NCBI RefSeq assembly: GCF_001885765.1
Contig: NZ_JXKD01000013.1
Span: 1-38,710, forward strand
DNA: 38,710 nucleotides
Origin: Enterococcus aquimarinus
Lineage (GTDB): Bacteria; Bacillota; Bacilli; Lactobacillales; Enterococcaceae
Direction of reading: 5' to 3'
Made by a program: the position numbers and the translations under genes. The notes below the pieces were generated by a model, which was not told where the DNA came from, ran no database searches, and saw nothing but the letters and a program-made list of their open reading frames with translations. Positions 24,211-33,748 of the stretch are shown here, piece after piece. The stretch's first letter is position 1; each line of letters starts with the position of its first letter.

Positions 24211-25518
24211 ATGGCATATTTTGAAAACATCAACAAAGTTCAATACGAAGGGGTAAAGACGGACAATCCATTTGCTTTTCGTCATTACAATCCTGAAGAA
24301 ATCGTCTTAGGTAAAACAATGAAGGAACATTTACGTTTTGGAATTGCTTATTGGCATACCATGACACAAGATGGATCAGACCCATTTGGTAGTCCAGTCA
24401 ATATCCGTAATTGGTGCGGAGAAACACCAATGGAAACAGCTAAAAATCGCGTAGAAGCTTTCTTTGAAATTTTAGAAAAATTAGGCGTCGAGTATTTTTG
24501 TTTCCATGATGTCGACGTTGCACCAGAAGGCGATTCATTAGAAGAATTTTTCCAAAACATTGATGAAATTACGGATTTAATCAAAGAAAAAATGGATCAA
24601 ACAGGCATTAAACTCTTATGGAATACAGCAAATATGTTCTCCAATCCACGCTTTGTGAATGGTGCAGCGTCTTCAAATAATGCAGATGTCTTTGCTCATT
24701 CGGCTGCGCAAGTGAAAAAAGGCCTTGATATTAGTAAAAAATTAGGCGGCGAGAACTATGTTTTCTGGGGTGGTCGTGAAGGCTATGAGTCGTTACTAAA
24801 TACCGATATGAAATTAGAACAAGACAACATTGCCCGCTTATTCAAAATGGCGATTGCCTATGGGGAAAAAATCAATCATAAACCACAATTTTTAATTGAA
24901 CCAAAACCAAAAGAGCCATCAAGTCACCAATACGATTACGATGCCGCAACTGCGATGGCATTCATTCAAAAATATGGATTAGAAGGCGACTTCAAATTAA
25001 ACTTAGAAGGCAACCATGCGACGCTAGCAGGTCATACGTTTGAACATGAGCTAGCAGTAGCGCGTTGTTATGATGCATTAGGATCAATTGATGCCAATCA
25101 AGGTCACCCGTTACTCGGTTGGGATACAGATGAATTCCCGACGAATGTTCACGATACGACCCTTGTGATGGTAGAACTGTTAGAAAATGGAGGCATTGCA
25201 CCAGGTGGGATTAATTTTGACTCTAAAGTTCGCCGTTCATCGTTTGCAATGGAAGACTTATTCTTAGCACATATTGCGGGAATGGATACGTATGCACGTG
25301 GCTTAAAAGCAGCAGCTGCCCTCAAAGAAGCTCGTTTCTTTGATGAACTAAAAGAAAAACGTTACGCAAGTTATACAACGGGTATTGGTGCGAAAATCGT
25401 GGCGGGTGAAGAAGATTTAGAAAGCTTAACCACGTATGCTTTAGCAAATGACGAAATAAAAATGGAATCAGATCACTTAGAATTTGTTAAATCTCGTTTA
25501 AATGATTTTTTATTCTAA
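24211..25518 (+). CDS. xylA: Xylose isomerase
   Basis: Converts D-xylose to D-xylulose in the cytoplasm. 435 aa, normal for the class II enzymes of Firmicutes. Signature residues include [12 protein letters not shown] (active-site His-Asp), [18 protein letters not shown] (metal-binding Glu and Lys) and [20 protein letters not shown] lies before the ATG. It is first in the xylAB operon, 18 nt from xylB. Xylose can come from free sugar or from trimmed glucuronoxylan fragments handled by the GH67 block. Confidence 0.98.
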   Translation: MAYFENINKVQYEGVKTDNPFAFRHYNPEEIVLGKTMKEHLRFGIAYWHTMTQDGSDPFGSPVNIRNWCGETPMETAKNRVEAFFEILEKLGVEYFCFHDVDVAPEGDSLEEFFQNIDEITDLIKEKMDQTGIKLLWNTANMFSNPRFVNGAASSNNADVFAHSAAQVKKGLDISKKLGGENYVFWGGREGYESLLNTDMKLEQDNIARLFKMAIAYGEKINHKPQFLIEPKPKEPSSHQYDYDAATAMAFIQKYGLEGDFKLNLEGNHATLAGHTFEHELAVARCYDALGSIDANQGHPLLGWDTDEFPTNVHDTTLVMVELLENGGIAPGGINFDSKVRRSSFAMEDLFLAHIAGMDTYARGLKAAAALKEARFFDELKEKRYASYTTGIGAKIVAGEEDLESLTTYALANDEIKMESDHLEFVKSRLNDFLF

Positions 25519-25536
25519 GCATGAAGAGGTGAGAAA

Positions 25537-27027
25537 ATGGCTTACGTTTTAGGACTTGATTTAGGGACGAGTTCCTTAAAAGGCTTATTGATGAATGAAA
25601 AAGGTGAATCTTGTGGAACTGCCACAGCGGATTATCCGTTACTCCATCCCGCCTCTGGCTATAGTGAGCAAGATCCAGCAGAGTGGATTCGCGCATGCGA
25701 AATCGTTTTTGAAACTTTGAAAGCGGCGGTTCCTGATTTTACCGAGGAACTACAAGGCATTAGTTTTTCTGGTCAAATGCATAGTCTAGTCGTCTTAAAT
25801 GACGAACAAGAGGTGTTACGCCCAGCAATTTTATGGAATGATGTACGAACGAGTGCCCAATGTGCCAAGATTATGGCAACATTTGGCGATGACTTGTTAG
25901 CCATTACCCAAAATATTGCTTTAGAAGGCTTTACGCTACCTAAGATTCTTTGGCTTCAAGAAAATGAACCTGAAATTTGGCAAGAAGTCCGTCACTTGCT
26001 ATTACCAAAAGATTATTTAGGTTTTTGGCTAACGGGTCAACAACATATGGATTATTCGGATGCAGCAGGAACCTTACTATTAGATGTTGCGAAAAAAGAG
26101 TGGTCGACTGAGATACTCAATCAGTTTGCCATTCCCGCAACGTATTTGCCGCCATTAATTGATTCCCAAGGAAAAACAGGCGTGATTCGCCCAGCATTAA
26201 GGCAGCGTTTTGGTTTTAAACACGAGATCCAAGTATTTGCTGGTGGTGCTGATAATGCTTGTGCGGCAATTGGTGCAGGTATTTTAGAGGTTGAAACCGG
26301 CATGGTCAGCATTGGAACATCGGGTGTCTTTTTATCCTATGAAGACACGAAAATCCCCCATTATGCAGGCCAGCTCCACCTGTTTAATCATGGAATAAAA
26401 GATCGTTACTATTCAATGGGGGTAACGTTGGCAGCCGGCCATAGTTTAAGTTGGTTTAAAGAAACATTTGCAAAAGACCTCAGTTTTGAAGAATTGTTAG
26501 CTGGTGTGGGAAACATTGGTCCAGGCGCTAACGGATTACTTTTCACACCTTATATTGTCGGTGAACGAACACCGCATGTGGATAGTCGAGTTCGGGGGAG
26601 CTTTATCGGAATTGATACGACGCATACCCTGTCCCATTTTAGCAGAGCCGTTTTGGAAGGCATTACGTTTTCATTAAAAGACAGCCAACAATTAATGGAA
26701 ACCATCGCTGGAAAAACGTTTGACAAAATTATTTCTGTCGGTGGTGGTGCCAAAAATCCCGAATGGTTACAAATTCAAGCTGATATTTTCGGGACTGAGA
26801 TTCTTTGCCTCGAAGTAGAAGAAGGACCTGGACTTGGTGCGGCGATGTTAGCCGCAACGGGACTCGGTTGGTTTGCAAGCCTCCAAGAGTGTTCGGATAC
26901 TTTTGTTTCGTACAAAAAAGGGGCGAGTCCAATCCCAACTAATGTCGAAAAATACCAAAAAATCTATGAGACGTATCAAAAGGTCTATGCGGCAACGAAA
27001 GACATTTGTTATGAATTAGGAGAATAA
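25537..27027 (+). CDS. xylB: Xylulokinase
   Basis: Phosphorylates D-xylulose to xylulose-5-phosphate, the entry into the pentose phosphate or phosphoketolase route. 496 aa FGGY-family kinase: N-terminal LGLDLGTSSLKGLL phosphate loop, MHSLVVL, catalytic Asp in AGGADNACAAIG, and the C-terminal SVGGGAKNPEWLQIQADIF adenosine-binding motif. RBS GAGGTGAG precedes the ATG. Followed by a terminator that divides it from the GH67 operon. Confidence 0.97.
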   Translation: MAYVLGLDLGTSSLKGLLMNEKGESCGTATADYPLLHPASGYSEQDPAEWIRACEIVFETLKAAVPDFTEELQGISFSGQMHSLVVLNDEQEVLRPAILWNDVRTSAQCAKIMATFGDDLLAITQNIALEGFTLPKILWLQENEPEIWQEVRHLLLPKDYLGFWLTGQQHMDYSDAAGTLLLDVAKKEWSTEILNQFAIPATYLPPLIDSQGKTGVIRPALRQRFGFKHEIQVFAGGADNACAAIGAGILEVETGMVSIGTSGVFLSYEDTKIPHYAGQLHLFNHGIKDRYYSMGVTLAAGHSLSWFKETFAKDLSFEELLAGVGNIGPGANGLLFTPYIVGERTPHVDSRVRGSFIGIDTTHTLSHFSRAVLEGITFSLKDSQQLMETIAGKTFDKIISVGGGAKNPEWLQIQADIFGTEILCLEVEEGPGLGAAMLAATGLGWFASLQECSDTFVSYKKGASPIPTNVEKYQKIYETYQKVYAATKDICYELGE

Positions 27028-27052
27028 CAAAAAATTGGGCTGTATGATTTGT

Positions 27053-27106
27053 AGTGTTGATAGAGAATCTCTTTAAGATTTTCTTTCAACACTTTTTTGA
27101 TTTTTT
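27053..27106 (+). terminator. Terminator after xylB
   Basis: AGTGTTGA (27053-27060) pairs with TCAACACT (27086-27093), and inside it AGAGAATCT (27062-27070) with AGATTTTCT (27076-27084, one wobble), 5-nt loop, followed by TTTTTGATTTTTT. It could be full termination or partial readthrough into the GH67 gene. TTGATT (27097-27102) and GATAAA (27120-27125), 17 nt apart, are a weak candidate promoter for the next operon. Confidence 0.85.
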
Positions 27107-27152
27107 AAAGGAAAAGCAAGATAAACGATATATGAAAGGAATTTTAGATAAA

Positions 27153-29093
27153 ATGAGAGATAAATGTTGGTTAAGTAAGCAAGTGGATCGTGCTTTTTTC
27201 AATTCATTTCAAATCGATTCTAAGGATTTAATTTCGAATACAATAATCAAAGAAATGCCTATTTTATTTAAAGAAATTGAAAAAGTTTCTCAAAATGCAG
27301 CTATTTTATTTCAATTAATTCAAGATGATTCTTTAGGCGAAGAAGGATTTAACATTAAAAGATGTGAATCGACGATTATTCAAGCAAATACGTCAAAAGG
27401 ACTTCTTTACGGGATGTACCGTCTATATGAAGAAATATTATTAGGAAATCAATTCAAAGAAATTATATCAATTCCAGACCAATCCATTCGTATGATTAAT
27501 CATTGGGATAATATGGATGGGACAATTGAGCGCGGCTATGCAGGAGAATCAATTTTTTATGCGAATAATCAGTTCCGACGGGATTGGACAATTGTCCATG
27601 AATATGCTCGATTGCTAGCATCGATCGGAATTAATGCGTTAAGCATCAATAATGTAAACGTACACAAAGTTGAAACGAGATTAATAACAATGGATTTTAT
27701 CGAGGACTTAAAAACGATGAATGCTATTTTTTCATCTTATGGAATTAAGCTGTTTTTGAGTATAAACTTTGCTTCGCCCATTACAATTGGTCGTTTAGAA
27801 ACGGCAGATCCCTTAGATGAGAGAGTTCAAAATTTTTGGCAGAAGATAGTCTCTAATTTATATAAAGAAATCCCGACATTTGGTGGGTTTGTCGTAAAAG
27901 CCGATTCTGAAGGGGAACCCGGTCCGTTTGCATATGGCAGAGGACACGATGATGGCGCTAATATGTTCGCTGAAATTCTGAAGCCATTTGGTGGAATTTG
28001 TATCTGGCGTTGTTTCGTATATAACTGTAAACAAGATTGGCGCGATCGGAGTATTGATCGGGCAAGAGCAGCATATGATCATTTTATGCCACTTGATGGT
28101 CGTTTTTCTGACAATGTCATTTTACAAATCAAATTAGGCTCGCTTGATTTTCAAGTGAAAGAACCAGTATCTCCCCTATTTGGCGGTTTGAGAAAAACAA
28201 ATCAAATCATTGAATTCCAACTTACGCAAGAGTATACAGGTCAACAAAGAGCGGTCTACTATCAAGCCCCTGTTTGGAAAGAAGCACTTGATTTTGATAC
28301 AAAACATGATTATTCTCCAAGTGTCGTCAAAGGTTTATTGAAGTCTAATTCAATCGATTCTAAGAATTCAGGGATATGTGCTGTAGGAGTAGTAGGGATG
28401 GATGAGAATTGGACACATCATAAATTAATGCAAAGTAATATTTATGCTTATGGGAAGTTATGTTGGGACAATCAACTGACCAGTGAAGAAATGGCAAATA
28501 ATTGGAGTAAATTAAGTTTTATTCTAAGTGACCAAGGTCATAAAACGGTATCTGAAATATTAATCACTTCTAGAGAAACATACCGTTTATACAATGCTCC
28601 TAATGGTGTTGGCTTCATGTGCAAACCACATATCCATTATGGTCCTGATGTGGATGGCTATGAATACGATCGCTGGGGAACGTATCATTTCGCAGATCGC
28701 AATGGGATTGGTAATAATCGATCCAAAACAGGTACGAAATATGTCGAACAATATTCAAGCCAACGTTGTGAAGAATATCATAACGTAAAAACGTGTCCAG
28801 ATGATTTGTTGCTATGGTTTCATTACGTGAAATACGACCATAAACTCCAAAATGGAAAGACGCTGATTCAAGATATCTATGATAACCATTTTGAAGGTGT
28901 GGAGCGAGTTCAAAAATATATTGCACAATGGCAGACTTTGGAAAATGAAATCGATGAGGAAAGTTATTCGAATGTCAGTGGATTACTAGACGAACAGTAT
29001 GACATGGCTATTGAGTGGAGAGATCAAATTAACACGTATTTTTTCAGAAAGTCAGGTATTTCTGATAAATATAATAGGAATATTTATAACTAA
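27153..29093 (+). CDS. Alpha-glucuronidase, GH67
   Basis: Releases (4-O-methyl)glucuronic acid from the non-reducing xylose of aldouronic acids in the cytoplasm. 646 aa without signal peptide. Landmarks: WDNMDGTIERGYAG, Glu253 in KADSEGEPGP, Asp332 in SLDFQ and Glu360 in TQEYTGQ; the spacings (79 and 28 residues) equal those of the catalytic acid and base residues of Geobacillus AguA as I recall them. I choose ATG 27153 (MRDKCWLS), since GH67 proteins begin near the CWL motif and GAAAGGA lies upstream; in-frame starts at 27132 and TTG 27054 fall in or just after the terminator. First gene of a four-gene AT-rich unit. Confidence 0.92.
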   Translation: MRDKCWLSKQVDRAFFNSFQIDSKDLISNTIIKEMPILFKEIEKVSQNAAILFQLIQDDSLGEEGFNIKRCESTIIQANTSKGLLYGMYRLYEEILLGNQFKEIISIPDQSIRMINHWDNMDGTIERGYAGESIFYANNQFRRDWTIVHEYARLLASIGINALSINNVNVHKVETRLITMDFIEDLKTMNAIFSSYGIKLFLSINFASPITIGRLETADPLDERVQNFWQKIVSNLYKEIPTFGGFVVKADSEGEPGPFAYGRGHDDGANMFAEILKPFGGICIWRCFVYNCKQDWRDRSIDRARAAYDHFMPLDGRFSDNVILQIKLGSLDFQVKEPVSPLFGGLRKTNQIIEFQLTQEYTGQQRAVYYQAPVWKEALDFDTKHDYSPSVVKGLLKSNSIDSKNSGICAVGVVGMDENWTHHKLMQSNIYAYGKLCWDNQLTSEEMANNWSKLSFILSDQGHKTVSEILITSRETYRLYNAPNGVGFMCKPHIHYGPDVDGYEYDRWGTYHFADRNGIGNNRSKTGTKYVEQYSSQRCEEYHNVKTCPDDLLLWFHYVKYDHKLQNGKTLIQDIYDNHFEGVERVQKYIAQWQTLENEIDEESYSNVSGLLDEQYDMAIEWRDQINTYFFRKSGISDKYNRNIYN

Positions 29094-29116
29094 ACGAATG
29101 ATTGTAGGTGAAAAAA

Positions 29117-30241
29117 ATGGAGTGGAATAGTATATGGGGCTATTGTCAAATTGATTATCAATCCTGGCCTTCTAAGATACAGAGTGATATTCAGCGAATA
29201 ACGATTGTCAATAACCATGATTTTTCTAGTATCAGAATGAAGTTTGCGAATCTTTATGGAATGGAACCAATTATTTTCTCAAAAGTCAGCATCCGAAATC
29301 TATCGGCATCCTTAGATCAGTCAAAAGAAGTAACCGTATTAGGGAGTGAAAGAGTCAATCTTCTTCCAGGAAGTAGGCTAATTAGTGATCCTATTTATAT
29401 ACATGCGAATCCAGGAGATGTCTTGCAAATTGAAACGATTCTAGCAGAACCTGTAGAAATAAATGGTGGAATCGTGACGTACTCAAGAAGGGTCACTGAA
29501 GTCACTAATTTTGATAACGATCGTTTAGTTTTACAAAAAAATCTATTTAAGATGGTACACGAGAATAATCGGATGCAATTTATTTATGGCATTGAAGAAT
29601 TGCTCATTCCGCATGACCCTCAACAAACGAAGATTGTTTTTTTTGGTGACTCACTCGTTCACCAGGGATTCATAGTAGACCAATTAACATTAAGATTCCT
29701 AAAAACACAAAAAAGGAATACGTCTATTATTAATAAAGGGATTGGTGGGAGCCGAATCCTTTTTGGAACAGATAAAAATAGTGACGATTATAATCGTCAC
29801 GGACAATCAGGTTTGTTACGATTCGAAAAAGATTTATATTCCTCAGGACCAAAAGAGATTATTATTGTTTTGCATGGGATTAATGATATCTTAACGACTC
29901 AGTATAATAATGCTACTGAGATAATCAATGGACTGAAAATGTATAAAGAAATCGCACATGTGCATCATTCAAAAGTAATGATTTGCACCTTGATGCCTTT
30001 TGGGAACTCTCAATTTTATTCACCAGCATTAGATGAAATCCGGCAAGAAGTAAATGATTGGATTCGTTCTAGCGTAGCGACTGATGACTATTTTGATTTA
30101 GACAAAATGGTCAGAGATCCGCTCAGACCGAATTGTTTAGATAGGAACTATGATACAGGTGACGGATTACATTTAAATGAATCAGGTGGTCGTCATATTG
30201 CAAAATCAATGGAGCTCAATCAGATTTTTGAAGAATCATAA
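29117..30241 (+). CDS. SGNH/GDSL hydrolase, XynE-like; probable xylan-fragment esterase
   Basis: 374 aa with an N-terminal beta-sandwich (about 1-150; RITIVNNHDFSSIRMKFANLYG resembles the XynE-like subgroup) and a C-terminal SGNH domain: block I VFFGDSLVHQG (nucleophile Ser), block II GIGGSR (oxyanion Gly), block III HGINDI (Asn), block V DGLHLNESG (Asp and His). All catalytic blocks are intact. No signal peptide, so it would act inside the cell, probably removing acetyl groups from imported glucuronoxylan oligosaccharides; specificity is inferred from position between GH67 and uronate genes. ATG 29117 has AGGTGA 6 nt upstream; the in-frame GTG at 29108 does not. Confidence 0.8.
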   Translation: MEWNSIWGYCQIDYQSWPSKIQSDIQRITIVNNHDFSSIRMKFANLYGMEPIIFSKVSIRNLSASLDQSKEVTVLGSERVNLLPGSRLISDPIYIHANPGDVLQIETILAEPVEINGGIVTYSRRVTEVTNFDNDRLVLQKNLFKMVHENNRMQFIYGIEELLIPHDPQQTKIVFFGDSLVHQGFIVDQLTLRFLKTQKRNTSIINKGIGGSRILFGTDKNSDDYNRHGQSGLLRFEKDLYSSGPKEIIIVLHGINDILTTQYNNATEIINGLKMYKEIAHVHHSKVMICTLMPFGNSQFYSPALDEIRQEVNDWIRSSVATDDYFDLDKMVRDPLRPNCLDRNYDTGDGLHLNESGGRHIAKSMELNQIFEES

Positions 30242-30264
30242 AAAAGGAAAGAGGGTGAGAAAGC

Positions 30265-31884
30265 GTGAAACTATCCAAAAAAATAATAACTAAGTCCTCT
30301 GATCTAGCTGATCGGGGTTATTTATTACCCCGTTATGATGTAGATAAGGTTACACGAAAAACGTTAGAAGAGCCACGGTGGGTTCAATTAGGAGCAGGTA
30401 ACATTTTCCGAGCATTTTTAGCGCCTCATCAACAGCAACTATTAAACGAAGGTGTAGTAGACACAGGAATCATTGTTGCCGAGGGCTATGATACTGAAAT
30501 TATAGATGTTTTGCAACGTTATGATAATTTAACAATTAATGTGACTCTTAAAAGCGATGGTAATCTCACGAAAGAAATTATTGGAAGTATTAGTAAATAT
30601 GTAAAGATGGAAAATGATTCCGATGATTTTATTCTTTTAAAGGAGATTTTTCGAAAGCCAAGTTTAGAAATGGTTAGTATGACTATTACAGAAAAAGGCT
30701 ATAGTTTAGTTGATAACCATGGAGAGTTAATGCCCTTAGTCAAAGCAGATTTTGAAAATGGACCTTATAATACTCAAAGTTATTTAGGGAAGTTAACGAC
30801 GTTACTTTTTGAACGGTATCAAGCAGGAGCTTTTCCGCTAGCGCTCGTGAGTATGGATAATATGAGCCATAATGGGGAGAAATTGCAAAATTCGGTATTC
30901 GCTTACGTCAATCGATGGGTAGAAAAGCAATTAGTACCGATCGATTTCAGCGAATATATCCTGAATAGTGGGAAAGTATCTTTTCCCTGGACGATGATTG
31001 ACAAAATAACGCCACGTCCAGATGCTAAAATTGAAGCTTTGTTAGAAAAAGATGGTCTAGAAGACATGTCTCCAAGTCAAACATTAAAACATACCTTTGT
31101 GGCTCCGTATGTTAATGGAGAGGAAACGGAATATCTCATTATTGAAGATAATTTTCCTAATGGGAGGCCTTTACTAGATAAGACAGGTATTATTTATACT
31201 AAGCGAGAAACGGTAAATAAAGTAGAAACAATGAAAGTAACCACTTGCTTAAATCCGTTACATACAGCCTTGGCAATTTTTGGATGCTTATTCGACTATC
31301 ATTTTATTCATGAAGAAATGCGGGATCCGGACTTGGTCTCCTTAATCAAAGTGTTAGGGTATCAAGAAGGGTTACCGGTTGTGATGAATCCTGAGATTAT
31401 CAATCCAGAGAAATTTATTGATGAAGTGATAAATACACGCTTAGCTAACCCTTTTATCCCAGACACACCTCAGCGGATTGCGACGGATACTTCTCAAAAG
31501 TTATCAGTACGTTACGGGGAAACGATTAAGTCATACGTGGCATCTTCAACATTAAATGCCCATTCATTGAAGATTATTCCACTGGTTCTAGCAGGATGGC
31601 TACGTTATTTAAGTGGTATAAAAGATAGTGGGGAAATGTTTGAAGTCAGTCCCGATCCAATGTTACCGGTTTTACAGCCTTTATTCTCTGAATTTAAATT
31701 AGGAAAAACGAATGCGATACAAGAGATTGAAACATTGCTTCGTAATGAGAAGATTTTTGGACTTGATTTAGTGGAAGTAGGGTTATCTGATTCGATTATT
31801 TACTTATATGAAGAAATGTCAAAAGCTCCAGGAGCCGTTCGATTGACAATAAAAAACGTTCTATCAGAAATAAAATCAAATTAG
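30265..31884 (+). CDS. uxuB: Fructuronate reductase-like mannitol dehydrogenase family protein
   Basis: Polyol-specific long-chain dehydrogenase (539 aa). The N-terminal Rossmann domain starts with VQLGAGNIFRAFLAPH; the C-terminal helical domain contains CLNPLHTAL, the counterpart of the family's Lys-Asn-His catalytic region. Beside uxuA and GH67 the reaction is best read as NAD(H)-linked fructuronate to mannonate; tagaturonate reductase is the alternative. GTG 30265 with GAGGGTGA 6 nt upstream. Spaced 23 nt after the esterase and 12 nt before uxuA, so co-transcribed. Confidence 0.85.
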   Translation: MKLSKKIITKSSDLADRGYLLPRYDVDKVTRKTLEEPRWVQLGAGNIFRAFLAPHQQQLLNEGVVDTGIIVAEGYDTEIIDVLQRYDNLTINVTLKSDGNLTKEIIGSISKYVKMENDSDDFILLKEIFRKPSLEMVSMTITEKGYSLVDNHGELMPLVKADFENGPYNTQSYLGKLTTLLFERYQAGAFPLALVSMDNMSHNGEKLQNSVFAYVNRWVEKQLVPIDFSEYILNSGKVSFPWTMIDKITPRPDAKIEALLEKDGLEDMSPSQTLKHTFVAPYVNGEETEYLIIEDNFPNGRPLLDKTGIIYTKRETVNKVETMKVTTCLNPLHTALAIFGCLFDYHFIHEEMRDPDLVSLIKVLGYQEGLPVVMNPEIINPEKFIDEVINTRLANPFIPDTPQRIATDTSQKLSVRYGETIKSYVASSTLNAHSLKIIPLVLAGWLRYLSGIKDSGEMFEVSPDPMLPVLQPLFSEFKLGKTNAIQEIETLLRNEKIFGLDLVEVGLSDSIIYLYEEMSKAPGAVRLTIKNVLSEIKSN

Positions 31885-31896
31885 AGGAGTGTCTTT

Positions 31897-32967
31897 ATGA
31901 AAATGTCTTTTCGTTGGTATGGTCAAGGTAATGATCCAATTTCTTTAGATGATATCCGTCAAATTCCAGGAGTAGAAGAAATTGTCTGGGCCTTACATGA
32001 TAAACAGGCTGGAGAATTGTGGACAGAACAAGAAGTACAAAAGGCAGTTCATTATATAGAAAATCATGGATTAAAAGCAACAATTGTTGAATCAATTAAT
32101 ATTCATGAGGATATTAAATTGGGGTTGCCGACCCGAGATGCGTATATTGAAACGTATAAAGAAAGTCTAAAAAATTTAGGTAAAAATGGTGTCAAAGTTA
32201 TTTGTTATAATTTTATGCCGATTTTTGATTGGACTCGAACAGAGATGTTTCATCCGTTGTCAGATGGCTCAACTGCTTTATTTTTTGATAAAGAAAAAAT
32301 TATGTCAATTGATCCACAAGAATTAGTTGAGATTGTAGAAAAAGAAAGTCGAGGGTTAACCTTACCTGGATGGGAACCCGAACGACTAATAAAGATTAAA
32401 GAGTTATTTGATGCCTATCAAGGCTTTACAGATGATAAATTAAGAGAGAATTTTAACTATTTTATAGATGCGATTATGCCAACCTGTGAAGAATATGATA
32501 TAAAAATGGCTATTCATCCAGATGATCCACCATTTTCAATTTTTGGATTACCTCGTTTAGCCAACAGTCAAGAAAATATCAGAAAGTTATTATCTTTAAA
32601 TACAAGTGTTTATAATGGCTTAACTTTTTGTACGGGATCACTGGGGGCAGACTTAAATAATAACTTAGTCGACATGTTAGACGAATTTAAAGACCGAGTA
32701 CATTTTATGCATGTTCGAAATGTTAAAGTGTATGATAATGGTGATTTTAGCGAAGTCTCGCATCGTACCCAAGATGGAACGGTGGATATTACGGGGATAA
32801 TGCGAACTTTAGCCAGAATGAATTTCGAAGGGTACGTTCGTCCTGATCATGGTCGACATGTATTTGGTGAGAATGAAACGAATGTTCGACCTGGATACGG
32901 TTTATATGATCGAGCGATGGGTGCGATGTATTTAACCGGTTGTTGGGATATGGCTAAAGGATTGTAA
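31897..32967 (+). CDS. uxuA: Mannonate dehydratase
   Basis: Dehydrates D-mannonate to 2-keto-3-deoxygluconate. 356 aa, the usual length of the UxuA family. It starts MKMSFRWYGQGNDPISLDDIRQIPG, contains MAIHPDDPP (metal-binding region), HFMHVRNV and YVRPDHGRH, all UxuA hallmarks. RBS GAGGAGTG before the ATG. Last gene of the unit. The other steps for glucuronate use (uronate isomerase UxaC, KDG kinase and KDPG aldolase) are not in this window. Confidence 0.95.
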   Translation: MKMSFRWYGQGNDPISLDDIRQIPGVEEIVWALHDKQAGELWTEQEVQKAVHYIENHGLKATIVESINIHEDIKLGLPTRDAYIETYKESLKNLGKNGVKVICYNFMPIFDWTRTEMFHPLSDGSTALFFDKEKIMSIDPQELVEIVEKESRGLTLPGWEPERLIKIKELFDAYQGFTDDKLRENFNYFIDAIMPTCEEYDIKMAIHPDDPPFSIFGLPRLANSQENIRKLLSLNTSVYNGLTFCTGSLGADLNNNLVDMLDEFKDRVHFMHVRNVKVYDNGDFSEVSHRTQDGTVDITGIMRTLARMNFEGYVRPDHGRHVFGENETNVRPGYGLYDRAMGAMYLTGCWDMAKGL

Positions 32968-33056
32968 TATAATAGGTATCAAGTTATCTACCTTATAGCG
33001 TGAAAAGAGTATCTATCTTAAATGATTTCACAATTCATTCCCGCTTTTTACCATAA

Positions 33057-33099
33057 AAAACCACCGCTCACGTTCTTCTGAAACGTGAGCGGTGGTTTT
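33057..33099. terminator. Bidirectional terminator between uxuA and thioredoxin gene
   Basis: AAAACCACCGCTCACGTT (33057-33074) pairs perfectly over 18 nt with AACGTGAGCGGTGGTTTT (33082-33099), loop 7 nt. T residues end each arm on its strand. It closes uxuA on plus and the thioredoxin operon on minus. The 89 nt between uxuA and the hairpin hold nothing recognisable. Confidence 0.92.
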
Positions 33100-33109
33100 G
33101 ATTGTTTTC

Positions 33110-33424
33110 CTATCCCATCAACGGGTTCAAAACCGCTTCTAATCGAGTTTTCATTTGAACGCCCATCAAGCGATCAACCAGTCGACCGTCTTTAAAAACG
33201 AGGAGTGTGGGGATACTTTGAATGCCAAACTGCACGGCAAGTTCACCTTCGTTATCGACGTTAACTTTACTGATTTGCAGTTGCTCAGAAGAATATTCTT
33301 TGGCTAACTCTTCTAAAATCGGTGTTTGCATCCGACAAGGACCACACCAAGGGGCCCAAAAATCAACGAGATGTAATCCGTGACCGATTGTTTGTTCAAA
33401 TTCTTTTTTTGTTAAGTCTTTCAT
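33110..33424 (-). CDS. Thioredoxin
   Basis: 104-residue thioredoxin with the active site WCGPCR (Cys27, Cys30), the cis-Pro loop QSIPTLLVF, and no signal peptide. It is the last gene of a minus-strand operon with two rhodaneses and a CoA-disulfide reductase, so it is probably a dedicated reductant for persulfides on those proteins rather than the main housekeeping thioredoxin. RBS GGAGGG precedes the ATG. A terminator follows the stop. Confidence 0.92.
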   Translation of the reverse strand: MKDLTKKEFEQTIGHGLHLVDFWAPWCGPCRMQTPILEELAKEYSSEQLQISKVNVDNEGELAVQFGIQSIPTLLVFKDGRLVDRLMGVQMKTRLEAVLNPLMG

Positions 33425-33451
33425 GTGTTTTCCCTCCTGATTCCGTTTGAA

Positions 33452-33748
33452 TTAGGCCATTTCGCCTGGCCAAGATGAAGTGCCACCCATTACATTGGTG
33501 ACGTCATAGCCTTGTTGGCTCAAAAATTCAGCAGCTCGGACAGAACGTCCGCCAGATTGACAAATAATAAAATATTCTTGCTCTTTTTCGAGCGTATCAA
33601 AGGTTTCTCCTAGCGTGCTTAAAGGGAGGTTTTTAGCATTTGGAACGTGGCCTGCTTCGTATTCGTCTATTTCACGGACATCGATAATGGGGAGTTGATG
33701 CCGTTTTGCTTCTTGGTAAAATTCGGGCATGCCGATTGATTTATACAT
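33452..33748 (-). CDS. Single-domain rhodanese
   Basis: 98-residue sulfurtransferase with the active-site loop Cys63 in ICQSGGRS, after the CH2A-like IIDVREIDEYEAGHVPNAKN. It accepts or donates sulfane sulfur as a protein persulfide. ATG 33748 overlaps the CoADR stop by 8 nt and has GGAGG 9 nt upstream; the longer in-frame reading to 33793 lies inside the upstream gene. 27 nt separates it from thioredoxin. Confidence 0.9.
   Translation of the reverse strand: MYKSIGMPEFYQEAKRHQLPIIDVREIDEYEAGHVPNAKNLPLSTLGETFDTLEKEQEYFIICQSGGRSVRAAEFLSQQGYDVTNVMGGTSSWPGEMA

Noticed and set aside
27054-27152. TTG start for the GH67 gene
   Set aside because: The extra 33 residues are encoded by the terminator stem and T-run and are not GH67-like.
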